From contig NZ_CP020919.1 of assembly GCF_003076475.1 (NCBI RefSeq), positions 3,782,001 to 3,846,000 of the forward strand: a DNA stretch of 64,000 nt, read 5' to 3'. The position numbers and the translations under genes were made by a program. The DNA comes from Flavobacterium kingsejongi. Its GTDB lineage: Bacteria; Bacteroidota; Bacteroidia; Flavobacteriales; Flavobacteriaceae. Under the pieces are notes generated by a model. The model saw nothing but the letters and a program-made list of their open reading frames with translations. It did not search any database and was not told where the DNA came from. Of this stretch, positions 27,289-37,238 are shown in pieces (position 1 is the first letter of the stretch; every line of letters begins with the position of its first letter).

Positions 27289-29577
27289 TTAGTATTGCAA
27301 TTCAAATCCCACTTCCTGAACATTCTCGGAACTGGTGCCTACAAAAACTTTAAACTGTCCGGGTTCTACAAGATAATTTCCGTCATTATCATAAAACCCC
27401 AGTTCCTTGTCTGTCAGCTTAAAAGTAACCGTTTTGGTTTCACCTTTTTTAAGGCTGATGAGCTCAAATCCTTTTAACTCTTTTACCGGACGGGAAAGGC
27501 TGGCAAAAATATCGCGAATATATAATTGTACTACTTCTTTTCCATCGTATGGGCCTGTATTCTTAACTGCTACACTTACGGTCACAGCTTCGCCCTTAGC
27601 ATAAGTTGCTTTTCCAACTTTCAAATTTTTATAGTCAAATGTCGTATAGCTCAATCCATAGCCAAAAGGATACAATGGCGTTTTTTCAACGTCTGTATAA
27701 TGGGACCAGAATACATTTTTATCACTATCTACAGGTCGGCCGGTACTGTGTTGGTTGTAATAAATTGGAACCTGCCCTACATTTCTCGGAAAGCTCATCG
27801 GGAGTTTTCCACTCGGATTATAATCTCCATACAGCACCTGGGCGATTGCATTTCCAGCTTCAGTTCCCAAATGCCAGGCTTCGACTATAGCTGGAATATG
27901 AGTGCTGGCCCACGGCAATGCTAAAGGACGTCCATTATTCAATACTAAAACAATATTAGGATTTGCAGCATAAACAGCTTCCAGTAATTCCTGCTGGTTC
28001 CCTGGCAGATCCAGTTGGGTACGGCTTCGGCCTTCACCACTTTGGAATCCGTGCTCTCCAAGGACAATTACGACAACATCTGCGTCTTTAGCTGCTTTGA
28101 TAGCCGATTCAAAACCACTTTTATCTGTCGTATTAAAAACCAGTTCATCCAAAAATGTTGTTTTGCCCACAGTAAGATCTGATCCTTTTTCATACTGCAA
28201 AGTATTCTCTTTGTATTTTTGCATGCCTTCCAGTACGGATACCGCGGTATTATCTTCAGAAGCAATTCTCCAGCTGCCTAAAGGGCTATTTTTATCGGCC
28301 GCCAAAGCACCAATCAGGGCTATTTTCTGTCCGGAACGTTTTAAAGGCAATATATTTTTTTCATTGCGCAAGAGTACAATTGATTTTTTAGCCATATCCA
28401 GTACTCCTTCATGGTTGGCTTTACTGCCAATCACTTCCTGCTCTCTCTTCTCATCCAAATACTTATATGGATTATCGAATAATCCCAATTCAAATTTTAC
28501 CCGGAGGATTCGCCGTACAGCATCATCGACCAAAGCAATTTCAATTTTCCCTGTATTCACCAGTTGTACCAGTTCCGAAATATACAAATGGGACTCCATA
28601 TCCATATCAGAACCTGCTTTTACGGCTTTAAGGGTTGCTTCGGCACCATCTTTGGCAAATCCGTGGGTAATCATCTCCCGAACGGAGGCCCAGTCGGACA
28701 CTACAAAACCATCAAATCCCCATTTCCCTTTTAAGATATCCCGTTGCAAAAAGCTATTACCGGTTGCGGGTACACCATTTAGGATATTAAAAGAATTCAT
28801 CATCGTTCGCACTCCGGCTTCCTGGGCGGCTTTAAAAGGTGGCAATATGGTATTGTACAATGTAGCATTTCCTACATCTACAGTATTATAATCTCTTCCG
28901 GATTCTGCAAAACCATAGGCTGCAAAATGCTTGGCACAGGCTGCAATGGTATTTACAGCGGCAAGATCATCTCCCTGAAATCCTTTTACCCTGGCAATAG
29001 CTACCTTACTTCCTAAATAAGGATCTTCTCCGGCACCTTCCATCACCCTGCCCCAACGGGCATCGCGGGAAATATCTACATTAGGCCCAAATGTCCAGTT
29101 GATCCCCGAAGCCGAAGCTTCAGCAGCAGCCACCTGTGCCGATTTCCTAATCGCCTCCATATCCCAGCTTGAGGCTTCTGCCAATGGGATTGGGCTCAAA
29201 GTCTTATAGCCATGAATTACATCAAATCCAATAATCAATGGGATCCCAAGTCGTGTTTCTTCGACAGCTATTTTCTGTACAGCACGGACTTCTTTTACAC
29301 CCCGTACTGTTAGCATCGAACCGACCCATCCTTTACGCAGGTGTTCGTATTTTAATTCAGCACTCCCGCCTTTAGGAGCTGGTCCTGTGACATCCCAAAA
29401 ACCATTATACTGATTCATCTGCCCGACTTTCTCTTCGAGGGTCATTTCTTTTAATAACAGATCAATACGTTGTTCTATTGTTTTTTTGGTGTCCAGGTAT
29501 GGTTTCTTTTGTGCATTCATTGTTCCAAGTGTCATCAGGATTACAATTCCTGTGGTAAGCATTTTAGTTCTGTTCAT
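27289..29577 (-). CDS. bglX: GH3 beta-glucosidase (BglX type)
   Basis: A 762-residue exported enzyme, signal peptide about 1-22. It has the full GH3 order: N-terminal TIM barrel with nucleophile Asp in FDGFVVSDWASV (about 298), alpha/beta sandwich with the acid/base region GEHGFQSGEGRSRTQLDLP (about 510), and C-terminal fibronectin type III domain (VSVAVKNTGPYDGKEVVQLY). It trims beta-linked glucose from oligosaccharide ends in the periplasm. It lies with two esterases transcribed the same way; together they fit degradation of substituted plant glycans such as acetylated glucomannan. Confidence 0.93.
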   Translation of the reverse strand: MNRTKMLTTGIVILMTLGTMNAQKKPYLDTKKTIEQRIDLLLKEMTLEEKVGQMNQYNGFWDVTGPAPKGGSAELKYEHLRKGWVGSMLTVRGVKEVRAVQKIAVEETRLGIPLIIGFDVIHGYKTLSPIPLAEASSWDMEAIRKSAQVAAAEASASGINWTFGPNVDISRDARWGRVMEGAGEDPYLGSKVAIARVKGFQGDDLAAVNTIAACAKHFAAYGFAESGRDYNTVDVGNATLYNTILPPFKAAQEAGVRTMMNSFNILNGVPATGNSFLQRDILKGKWGFDGFVVSDWASVREMITHGFAKDGAEATLKAVKAGSDMDMESHLYISELVQLVNTGKIEIALVDDAVRRILRVKFELGLFDNPYKYLDEKREQEVIGSKANHEGVLDMAKKSIVLLRNEKNILPLKRSGQKIALIGALAADKNSPLGSWRIASEDNTAVSVLEGMQKYKENTLQYEKGSDLTVGKTTFLDELVFNTTDKSGFESAIKAAKDADVVVIVLGEHGFQSGEGRSRTQLDLPGNQQELLEAVYAANPNIVLVLNNGRPLALPWASTHIPAIVEAWHLGTEAGNAIAQVLYGDYNPSGKLPMSFPRNVGQVPIYYNQHSTGRPVDSDKNVFWSHYTDVEKTPLYPFGYGLSYTTFDYKNLKVGKATYAKGEAVTVSVAVKNTGPYDGKEVVQLYIRDIFASLSRPVKELKGFELISLKKGETKTVTFKLTDKELGFYDNDGNYLVEPGQFKVFVGTSSENVQEVGFELQY

Positions 29578-29636
29578 AATAAGATTATATAGCCAAGTGT
29601 ACTGTAGATTCTGCTTTAGAAAAAGTACTACTCTGT

Positions 29637-31016
29637 TTATTCCGATTGAAAAGTGGAAGCCGGAAGCCCCGCTGCATTGAAAAGATCCGCCTGATCTGTG
29701 TTTTTCCAGGCATACCGCACATGAACCGGATTGGGTACTTTAATAGCTGACAATGCTATTTCATTTCCAACAATCTTCGCCAGTGCAGGATAAAACTGCC
29801 CATCAGTACCTGCAATTTCGAATAGGCTTGTTTTTTTATTCTTAAAATACAATCCCTGTGCATGATTGAATGCCACATACAGTTTTCCATTACGTACTGT
29901 TGTACTTTTAAAAAGGGGCCCATTTACGGTAGCATTATTTGTTTTATACCAGTCAACTAATGCCAGGTTTGCCAAACGAGTACCTACTGTTTTTTTATCT
30001 TTCGGATGGATATCGTCAATCGTAGAAATATCGGAAGTCACTACCATTCCTGTATTCGGTATGGTATTCTGCACCTTTCGCTGGGCATCACGAATGATCG
30101 CACCACCTGGATGATCCTCCCCGTAACGATACGGAGCAATCTGAACATAATAAAAAGGGAAATTATAGCCCCAGGAATTTCGCCAGGAATTGATTAATGC
30201 CCCCAATGTCTGGTCGTATACAGCAGAGCCTATATTGCTTTCGCCCTGGTACCAAAGCACACCTGCAATCCGATAACCAATTAATGGATGAATCATGGCA
30301 TTATAGGCACGTCCCGGTTCAGTTGGCCCCCATTGCGAAGGCTTTAATGCTGCTGCAGCCTGTTGTACTACGCTATTTTGCGCTATCGTTTTTTCTGACA
30401 TCCAGATTTCCGCCGGAGTACCTCCCCAGTTGGAACTAATCAGCCCAATGGGAACACCTTTGAGGTCTTCCCGCAATCGTAATGCAAAGTAATACCCCAC
30501 AGCACTAAAACGTTTCATACTTTCTGGTGTGCATACTGTCCAGGATCCCGGAAAATCCTGCTGGGGTGAGTCGGAAGCCCGTTTGGAAACCGTAAAAAAA
30601 TGAATGTCCGGATAATTTGCTTTTGCAACTTCCGCATCACCATTGGCAATACCCCAACCGGCATTCATTTCCATATTCGATTGTCCCGAACAGATCCAGA
30701 CTTCACCGATAAGAATATTTTTTAATTGTATTTCATTGTATCCCTTAATTGTGATACCAAAAGGCCCACCGGCTTCCGGGGTCATCACTTCAACAGACCA
30801 GTATGCCTGATTGTTTGGGGTGACTTTATATTCTTTACCATTCCACCCTGTGAGTATCGTAATTGCTTCTCCGGGATCCGCCCAACCCCAGATTTTTGCA
30901 TTTGCATTCCTTTGCAATACCATACCATCTGAAAAGATCGTGGGTAATGTAACATTTGCGGAAGCATGTAAAAACACAAACAAAAGTAAAATCAGGAAAT
31001 GACTATTTTTTTTCAT
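29637..31016 (-). CDS. Sialate O-acetylesterase-like carbohydrate esterase
   Basis: A 459-residue exported SGNH-type esterase, signal peptide about 1-20. Family motifs: LPTIFSDGMVLQRNANAKIWGWADPGE at the N-terminus, EVWICSGQSNMEMNAGWG with catalytic Ser (about 119), and AGVLWYQGESNIG. Annotated as sialate acetylesterase by family, but in Bacteroidota glycan loci such enzymes often deacetylate plant polysaccharides. Its start overlaps the 3' end of the next esterase gene by 14 bases, so the two are translationally coupled. Confidence 0.87.
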   Translation of the reverse strand: MKKNSHFLILLLFVFLHASANVTLPTIFSDGMVLQRNANAKIWGWADPGEAITILTGWNGKEYKVTPNNQAYWSVEVMTPEAGGPFGITIKGYNEIQLKNILIGEVWICSGQSNMEMNAGWGIANGDAEVAKANYPDIHFFTVSKRASDSPQQDFPGSWTVCTPESMKRFSAVGYYFALRLREDLKGVPIGLISSNWGGTPAEIWMSEKTIAQNSVVQQAAAALKPSQWGPTEPGRAYNAMIHPLIGYRIAGVLWYQGESNIGSAVYDQTLGALINSWRNSWGYNFPFYYVQIAPYRYGEDHPGGAIIRDAQRKVQNTIPNTGMVVTSDISTIDDIHPKDKKTVGTRLANLALVDWYKTNNATVNGPLFKSTTVRNGKLYVAFNHAQGLYFKNKKTSLFEIAGTDGQFYPALAKIVGNEIALSAIKVPNPVHVRYAWKNTDQADLFNAAGLPASTFQSE

Positions 31017-32091
31017 CCAGGATTTTTTTTAGGAATGGAATATATTGCGCTGCCATTAATTTATGATCGGCAGCATCGGGGTGGCTGCCACAACCGTTCG
31101 GGTTCATTGCACTGAACTTAAATACCGCAATGGGCTTATGCTTATCATCCTTAAAATAGTCCCTTATTTTCTCCAGGCATTCCGTAAAAACCTGGTCTTT
31201 TGTACCATTGACCATCGGGCTGTTCACTAATACAATCTGTGCCTCGGGATTGTGCTCATACAGCATCGAGATAAAAGCAGTATAGCGATTGATGAACTGC
31301 TGCGCATCAAAAGGTAGTCGTTCTTTTTTACCATCACCATCGGAGAAATCATTTGTCCCAAGTGCAATACTGATAATATCGGGTTTAAATTGAAAATCAT
31401 ATGGTTTGGAAGCATCGGTATTCAGGTACAGGTTACCATACACGTCCGGCATAATCGCTTCTTTATTATGTTCATCATTCCAGTTGCGGTACATCCCAAT
31501 ACCGGATACGGAACTGAGCTGAAATTCTGCATTGAGGCTTTTAGCACTCTGGGGACCATATGCGAGATAAGCATTGTGCTGGTCATACCATTCCCCCGTT
31601 CCACAAGGAATCTCTTGCGTATCGGCACCCATGCCACAGGTAATAGAATTTCCTATAAACTCGATTTTTGCACGGGGCGTTGTTTCAGTTTTGACGATGT
31701 TTGCTTTGATGTCCTCAACTGCTATCGCACCGTTTCCAGCTTCTGTCGCCTTATAAATGGTCAGTGTATGGATATTTTTTTTAGCTGTTACAGCAATTTT
31801 GTAGTTTTTGAGTTCGCTTTCAACACGAATCCTGCCCTGATAGTTACCATCTAATTCTAAGGCTACATAATTATGATTAGCCGTCATGCTTTTTAACGCT
31901 ACTGCACAATCCGAACCTTTAAAACGAAATGTTACTGCAGCTCCCGGACCAACAAGGATGACTTTTTCAGCGGATGGATGTTCCATACGGCCCTGATAGG
32001 TAAAATTAACTTTTTGGGATTGCTGCTGCCCTATTCCTAAAACAGAATAGGATAAGAACAATAATAGGGTGGTTTTTTTTAGGAATTGCAT
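31003..32091 (-). CDS. CE2-type acetyl esterase (SGNH hydrolase)
   Basis: A 362-residue exported protein, signal peptide about 1-21. The N-terminal jelly-roll (about 25-140) is followed by an SGNH domain: Ser in IEFIGNSITCGMG (about 151), Asn in ALGTNDFSDGDG, and the Asp-His pair in GSHPDAADHKLMA. This two-domain plan is that of CE2 acetyl xylan/mannan esterases. It is first in the leftward set CE2, sialate-type esterase, GH3. Inferred role: removing acetyl groups from glucomannan or xylan so glycosidases can act. Confidence 0.87.
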   Translation of the reverse strand: MQFLKKTTLLLFLSYSVLGIGQQQSQKVNFTYQGRMEHPSAEKVILVGPGAAVTFRFKGSDCAVALKSMTANHNYVALELDGNYQGRIRVESELKNYKIAVTAKKNIHTLTIYKATEAGNGAIAVEDIKANIVKTETTPRAKIEFIGNSITCGMGADTQEIPCGTGEWYDQHNAYLAYGPQSAKSLNAEFQLSSVSGIGMYRNWNDEHNKEAIMPDVYGNLYLNTDASKPYDFQFKPDIISIALGTNDFSDGDGKKERLPFDAQQFINRYTAFISMLYEHNPEAQIVLVNSPMVNGTKDQVFTECLEKIRDYFKDDKHKPIAVFKFSAMNPNGCGSHPDAADHKLMAAQYIPFLKKILDEKK

Positions 32092-32257
32092 CTTTATTAC
32101 TTACATTTTTTGTAAAGTTATCAAAAAGCATTTTCCGATGGCAATACTAAACGATCAAATTATGGTAGGAATTTAAAACCCTTCTGCGAAATAATCATTG
32201 CAATTATTTCATAGTAGTGTAAAATTGAGTAAGTTTGATTTTGTAAATTTTATTCTC

Positions 32258-32674
32258 ATGGCTACTAAGAAACTCCTCCTATTATTCGCTTTTCTAACAT
32301 TTTCCTTTACAGCATCAGCGCAATATTATGGTAATGGCGTGAACCGATCAATTGGACAAAATGCACGTATGGATCATTCAACAAAAAAGAAGAATGATAA
32401 AAAAATCGATTACGCAGAATCAACAGTGGAATATTTCACTAAAGAACTTAATTTGGACGGATTACAACAAGCTGCCATCAAAGGTATTATAAATGATTAT
32501 AAAACGCCTATGGATGAAATTATGGCCATGGACATTACAGATGCTGAAAAACAAGATAAAATGCGGGAAATCGGTGATAAAATTGATGTTGAAATTCTAA
32601 AATTACTATCAAAAGAACAATCCGAAAAATATCTTAAAATGAAAGAAGATCAAATGAAAAAAATGAAGCGTTAA
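32258..32674 (+). CDS. Unrecognised small exported protein
   Basis: The ATG at 32258 gives 138 residues with a clean signal peptide (KKLLLLFAFLTFSFTASA-QYY). An earlier ATG at 32198 would put 20 residues in front of it. The mature part is highly charged and helical, with Lys-rich C-terminus MKEDQMKKMKR. Spacing of hydrophobics around LSKEQSEKYLKMKEDQ resembles Bacteroidota periplasmic proteins of the Spy/CpxP-like type, but this is only a resemblance. It stands alone between divergent and convergent neighbours. Confidence 0.7.
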   Translation: MATKKLLLLFAFLTFSFTASAQYYGNGVNRSIGQNARMDHSTKKKNDKKIDYAESTVEYFTKELNLDGLQQAAIKGIINDYKTPMDEIMAMDITDAEKQDKMREIGDKIDVEILKLLSKEQSEKYLKMKEDQMKKMKR

Positions 32675-32680
32675 TAGCTT

Positions 32681-34900
32681 TTACAGCAATAACAATCCAT
32701 AGGATCTGAGTGTTTTTACAGGTTTACTGAACCAGAATAATTCAAAGTCTTCCAGTCCAAGGTCATCATACTCGCGTTTTACCTCCTGAAAAGTAAAGAT
32801 CTTGGCATTGGAAACGCTAATTTTCAGCAATAGTCCCTTTAGCCAGTTTCCCTGTTCTATATTGAGCTGAACGCTGAAACTTTCTTTTCTGTCATGAAAA
32901 GTTAGGGTAACCATTTCCCAACTATTGCCTTTTTTAGATTTTGTAAAATAGTCTACTGCAGGTTTATTTCCCAACCATACTACCTTAGCACTTGATTTTA
33001 CAGCGAGTTCTTCCTGCTCTTGTATAGCATCATAAATATAGTCCGAGGCTATCGAGGTACGCGGTACTTTGAATTCAAACCAGTCCTGTAGTGGAAAATC
33101 AAAACAGATACCGTGCATAAAATTAAACAGTGATTTTTTTAGCCCAAAACTGAACTGCTCATGGTCGGTTCCTACAGTATCAATATGTACAATATCATTA
33201 TTGGCAAAAGTACCTATGGCTTCCGTTTCTTTCAATACTCCAAATTTCTCAGGATACATTCCCACTGGACTATGCGCCGTCATTGCAAACTGATGCCAAA
33301 ATCCCGATTGTAAAATTCCAATCTCGAACAGTTGCCGCACCATTTCCAACGAGTCAATTGTTTCCTGTGCGGTTTGCGTCGGGAAACCATACATCAGGTA
33401 CGCATGAACCATAATACCCGCTTCTGTTAAATTCCGGGTTACCCTGGCTACCTGCGAAACCGTCACTCCTTTATCAATTAGTTGCAGTAAACGGTCGGAT
33501 GCTACTTCAAGACCTCCCGAAATAGCGATACATCCTGAGGATTTCAATAACAGGCAGAGGTCCTTTGTAAAGCTTTTTTCAAAGCGGATGTTCGTCCACC
33601 AGGTCACTGCAAGTTTACGCCTTAGTATTTCCAATGCCAGGGCACGCATCAGAGCCGGTGGTGCTGCTTCATCAACAAAATGAAACCCATTCTGACCGGT
33701 CTGTTCCATAAGTTCCTCCATCCGATCACAGAGTAATTTTGCCGCGACGGGCTCATACACTTTTATGTAATCTAAAGAAATATCGCAAAAAGTACATTTC
33801 CCCCAGTAGCAGCCATGAGCCATCGTCAGTTTATTCCAACGGCCATCGCTCCACATCCGATGCATCGGGTTGACAATTTCGATGACCGATATATAATAGT
33901 CTAACAATAAATCAGAATAGTCTGGTGTTCCAGTTTCCGATTGTTTGTAGTCCCGTGTCAGTGAATTATTAATGTATTTTACCACTCCATCTACCAAGGC
34001 GAAAGTGCGCTTTAAATCCTTGAGTTCCCTGTTTCCTTCGATATGCTCAATCAGGTTATCCAATGGGGCCTCGCCATCATCCAGCGTAATAAAATCGAAA
34101 AATTCCATTACTCTGACATCTGTTAACGAGCGTAATTCTGTATTCGGAAAACCACCGCCCATCGCAATCTTTACTCCTGGGAAATATTTTTTAATAAATT
34201 GTGCACTCCGGAAGGCACTATAAAGGTTTCCGGGAAATGGTACTGAAAAACAAACCAGCTTCGGTTGAAGATCCTGCATTTTATCGTTCAGGTTCGCCAA
34301 AAGCAAAGTATCGATATAGGTAAGTTCTTTGTGCAACATACCATACAAATCATCAAATGAATTGGCCGATCGCCCCATTCGTTCTGCATAACGGCTAAAG
34401 CCAAAGTTTTCATCGACACATTCGATAATCAAATCTGAAATGTCTTCCAGGAATAGTGTCGCAAAGTGCTTTGCTTTATCTTGCGTACCCATGGTTCCAA
34501 AAGCCCAGTCTAACTCTTCCAATTGTGCGAATCGGGAAGCTTCGGGAAGGAAATCTTCCTGGCAGATCAAATGCGATAAAGTGGGATTTTTTCCCTGCAA
34601 AAAAAGAATCACAGCATCAATCACTTTGATATAATCTTCCTGCAATGCGAGTATACGCTTAGCATTCTCCGATTTTGGATTCGGATTCTTTTCTGCTTCC
34701 AGAAAAATATCTTTTAGCCCCTGTTTCGAAAATAATTTCAAAATCACTTCAATTCCTAAGTCAGACTGAAAAGATGACTTGCCTTTTGTATTTAGGAATC
34801 CTTTAATATGAGCTGTGGCCGGATAAGGTGTATTCAGCTGTGTAAAGGGCGGTGTGATTAGAAAAACGGTTGGATTCAAAACAAAGTAATTAGTCTGCAA
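32681..34900 (-). CDS. B12-binding-domain radical SAM protein
   Basis: A 739-residue protein. The N-terminal half looks like a cobalamin-binding Rossmann domain (KLVCFSVPFPGNLYSAF, VKIAMGGGFPNTELRS, DDGEAPLDNLIEHI), followed by a radical SAM domain with the cluster motif CYWGKCTFC (about 373-381). The spacing is Cx4Cx2C rather than the common Cx3Cx2C, as in some B12-type radical SAM enzymes. Substrate unknown. The next gene ends 6 bases away on the opposite strand. Its dependence on cobalamin agrees with the B12 riboswitch and adenosyltransferase in this window. Confidence 0.82.
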   Translation of the reverse strand: MQTNYFVLNPTVFLITPPFTQLNTPYPATAHIKGFLNTKGKSSFQSDLGIEVILKLFSKQGLKDIFLEAEKNPNPKSENAKRILALQEDYIKVIDAVILFLQGKNPTLSHLICQEDFLPEASRFAQLEELDWAFGTMGTQDKAKHFATLFLEDISDLIIECVDENFGFSRYAERMGRSANSFDDLYGMLHKELTYIDTLLLANLNDKMQDLQPKLVCFSVPFPGNLYSAFRSAQFIKKYFPGVKIAMGGGFPNTELRSLTDVRVMEFFDFITLDDGEAPLDNLIEHIEGNRELKDLKRTFALVDGVVKYINNSLTRDYKQSETGTPDYSDLLLDYYISVIEIVNPMHRMWSDGRWNKLTMAHGCYWGKCTFCDISLDYIKVYEPVAAKLLCDRMEELMEQTGQNGFHFVDEAAPPALMRALALEILRRKLAVTWWTNIRFEKSFTKDLCLLLKSSGCIAISGGLEVASDRLLQLIDKGVTVSQVARVTRNLTEAGIMVHAYLMYGFPTQTAQETIDSLEMVRQLFEIGILQSGFWHQFAMTAHSPVGMYPEKFGVLKETEAIGTFANNDIVHIDTVGTDHEQFSFGLKKSLFNFMHGICFDFPLQDWFEFKVPRTSIASDYIYDAIQEQEELAVKSSAKVVWLGNKPAVDYFTKSKKGNSWEMVTLTFHDRKESFSVQLNIEQGNWLKGLLLKISVSNAKIFTFQEVKREYDDLGLEDFELFWFSKPVKTLRSYGLLLL

Positions 34901-35011
34901 AAATATTGCTTATTTATGGAATAGCAATATTTTTAGCTATTACAGAGAAAAAGTTTATCCCGGAATCCGTAAACAAAAAGTTAAAGGCATTCCCATACCA
35001 GTAATTTTCGT

Positions 35012-35019
35012 TAATTTTG
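35012..35019 (+). promoter_or_regulatory. Promoter -7 element for bshC
   Basis: TAATTTTG fits the Bacteroidota TAnnTTTG element and lies 25 bases before the bshC ATG. No clear TTG at the expected spacing. Confidence 0.55.
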
Positions 35020-35044
35020 CTTAAAATTTTTAAGTAACCTTACC

Positions 35045-36637
35045 ATGCCATCAGACTGTATTAGCTACCAGGATTCCGGATATTTCTCTCCTTTAATGAA
35101 TGATTATCTGGAACAAAAGGAAAACCTCAAGTCGCTATACAATCGTTTTCCAACTTTGGAGAATTTTGGTCCTCAAATCTTAGAAAAACAACAAAATTTT
35201 AATGACAACCAGCGGCAGATACTGGTTAACGCCGTGGAAGAACAGTACAAAAAACTTACAGTTTCTTCGTTAACGCAAAAAAATATCGCATCGCTCAAAG
35301 CATCCAATACCTTCACAATAACTACCGGCCACCAACTCAATTTATTCACAGGCCCGCTTTATTTCTTATACAAGATTATTAGTGTAATCAATCTGACGAA
35401 AGAATTAAAATCGGAATATCCTGAATATAATTTTGTGCCTGTATATTGGATGGCCACCGAAGACCATGATTTTGAAGAAATTAATTATTTTAATTTTAAA
35501 GGCAAAAAAATACGCTGGAACCGCGAAAGTTCAGGTCCTGTAGGGCGATTATCTACCGAAGGGCTTGATGAAGTTTTTGAATGTTTTGAAAAAGAACTGG
35601 GAATAGGCACGAATGCCAAATACCTCAAAACCCTCTTTACGGATGCTTATCTCAAACATGATACCCTGGCAGCTGCTACCCATTTTCTCGCCAATGCTCT
35701 TTTTGGACACTACGGCCTGGTGGTTATGGATGCTGATGAAAGTAATCTGAAACGGCTTTTTATCCCTCATATCAAAGAAGAATTATCCTATCAGACCGCC
35801 AATAGTTGTGTTGCGGAAAGCACCTCCCTATTGTCCGGTTATAAGATTCAGGTAAATCCGAGAGAGATCAATCTTTTTTATATCGGCGGAGCATTCCGTG
35901 AAAGGATCATCCTGAAAAATGATTTATACTATATTAACAATACTGACCTGGTATTTACGCAGGAGGAAATTCTTCGACTGGTAGATGAACATCCGGAGCA
36001 CTTTAGTCCTAATGTAATTATGCGCCCCCTCTACCAGGAAGTTATTCTACCCAATTTATGCTATGTTGGTGGTGGAGGTGAACTGGCTTACTGGCTGGAG
36101 CTAAAGTCTTATTTTGACCGATCAGCTGTTACATTCCCGATACTATTGCTTCGTAACTCCGCGCTTCTGGCTTCCCAAAAACTTGCCGAGAAAGCCGACA
36201 AACTAAATTTATCGTGGGCAGACCTTTTTAAAAAGCAATCCGATTTAGTCAATGAGAAAGTACGTTTCTATTCCACCTTCGCACTTGACTTTACACCACA
36301 AAAAAAACTGTTGCAAGAGCAGTTTGCCTTGCTTTCTGAAATTGCTTCCAAAACGGATGATTCCTTTGCAGGTGCTGTAAAAGCGCAGGAAACGAAACAA
36401 TTGAAAGGTTTGGACAACCTTGAAAAGAAATTAGTACGGGCAGAAAAGAAAAAACATGCCGATCAACTGGAACGTATTACGGAATTACAAAATATGCTTT
36501 TCCCAAACAATAGCCTTCAGGAACGGCAGGCCAACTTTTCTGAATTTTACTTAGAAAGTGGCTCCCAGTTGATTGAAAACCTCTTTACCCAACTGCATCC
36601 TTTACGCCAGGATTTTACTATAATTGTAGTTTCCTAA
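35045..36637 (+). CDS. bshC: Bacillithiol biosynthesis cysteine-adding enzyme BshC
   Basis: A 530-residue cytoplasmic enzyme, normal family length. It joins cysteine to glucosaminyl-malate in the last step of bacillithiol synthesis. Conserved features are TITTGHQLNLFTGPLYFLYK (about 97-116), FVPVYWMATEDHDFEEIN (about 133-150) and LCYVGGGGELAYWLELK (about 338), followed by a C-terminal coiled coil rich in Lys, Glu and Gln (about 450-500). Bacillithiol is the main low-molecular-weight thiol of many flavobacteria. It stands alone, with its own promoter-like element. Confidence 0.93.
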   Translation: MPSDCISYQDSGYFSPLMNDYLEQKENLKSLYNRFPTLENFGPQILEKQQNFNDNQRQILVNAVEEQYKKLTVSSLTQKNIASLKASNTFTITTGHQLNLFTGPLYFLYKIISVINLTKELKSEYPEYNFVPVYWMATEDHDFEEINYFNFKGKKIRWNRESSGPVGRLSTEGLDEVFECFEKELGIGTNAKYLKTLFTDAYLKHDTLAAATHFLANALFGHYGLVVMDADESNLKRLFIPHIKEELSYQTANSCVAESTSLLSGYKIQVNPREINLFYIGGAFRERIILKNDLYYINNTDLVFTQEEILRLVDEHPEHFSPNVIMRPLYQEVILPNLCYVGGGGELAYWLELKSYFDRSAVTFPILLLRNSALLASQKLAEKADKLNLSWADLFKKQSDLVNEKVRFYSTFALDFTPQKKLLQEQFALLSEIASKTDDSFAGAVKAQETKQLKGLDNLEKKLVRAEKKKHADQLERITELQNMLFPNNSLQERQANFSEFYLESGSQLIENLFTQLHPLRQDFTIIVVS

Positions 36638-36733
36638 ACGAAACAGCAATTATTTATTTGAATTTTTTATAAAAAGAAGACTTTTATAGGCATTCAACTT
36701 CTAAATTAATAGCATTATTCCATAGAAATTACC

Positions 36734-36741
36734 TACTTTTG
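36734..36741 (+). promoter_or_regulatory. Promoter -7 element for ndk
   Basis: TACTTTTG, matching TAnnTTTG, 21 bases before the ndk ATG. Confidence 0.6.
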
Positions 36742-36762
36742 CAGCAAATTTAAAAAAACAAA

Positions 36763-37182
36763 ATGGCAACAAATAGAACTTTTACAATGATTAAGCCGGA
36801 TGCTGTCGAAAATGGACACATCGGAGGAATTCTAAACATGATCACCGAAGGTGGTTTCAAAATCGTATCCCTGAAATTAACGCAACTTACTGTTGCTGAT
36901 GCTCAGAAATTTTATGAAGTGCATGCTGCAAGACCTTTCTACGGAGAATTAGTAGAATTCATGTCAAGAGGCCCTATTGTTGCTGCTATCTTAGAAAAAG
37001 ATAACGCTGTTGAAGATTTTAGAACTTTAATTGGTGCTACTAATCCTGCTGATGCAGCTGAAGGAACTATCCGTAAAAAATATGCAAAATCTATTGGTGA
37101 GAATGCTGTACACGGTTCTGATAGCGATGAAAATGCAGCCCTTGAAGGTGCGTTTCATTTTGCAGGAAGAGAGCAATTCTAA
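36763..37182 (+). CDS. ndk: Nucleoside diphosphate kinase
   Basis: A 139-residue enzyme that balances NTP pools by phosphate transfer through a phosphohistidine. Signatures: [17 protein letters not shown] at the N-terminus, [18 protein letters not shown], and active-site His in [12 protein letters not shown] (about 120). It is a full-length single-domain protein. Codon use is strongly biased toward frequent codons, as expected for high expression. A strong bidirectional terminator follows 16 bases after the stop. Confidence 0.97.
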   Translation: MATNRTFTMIKPDAVENGHIGGILNMITEGGFKIVSLKLTQLTVADAQKFYEVHAARPFYGELVEFMSRGPIVAAILEKDNAVEDFRTLIGATNPADAAEGTIRKKYAKSIGENAVHGSDSDENAALEGAFHFAGREQF

Positions 37183-37198
37183 TCCCATTACAATTCAT

Positions 37199-37238
37199 AA
37201 AAAAAGCCTGACAATTTAAATTGTCAGGCTTTTTTTTA
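37199..37238. terminator. Bidirectional terminator between ndk and DUF721 gene
   Basis: AAAAGCCTGACAATTT pairs with AAATTGTCAGGCTTTT almost perfectly, flanked by A-run and T-run, between convergent genes. Confidence 0.9.

Noticed and set aside
28097..28891. 264-residue plus-strand ORF antisense to GH3
   Set aside because: Shadow of a well-supported GH3 gene; low-complexity Ser/Phe-rich translation.
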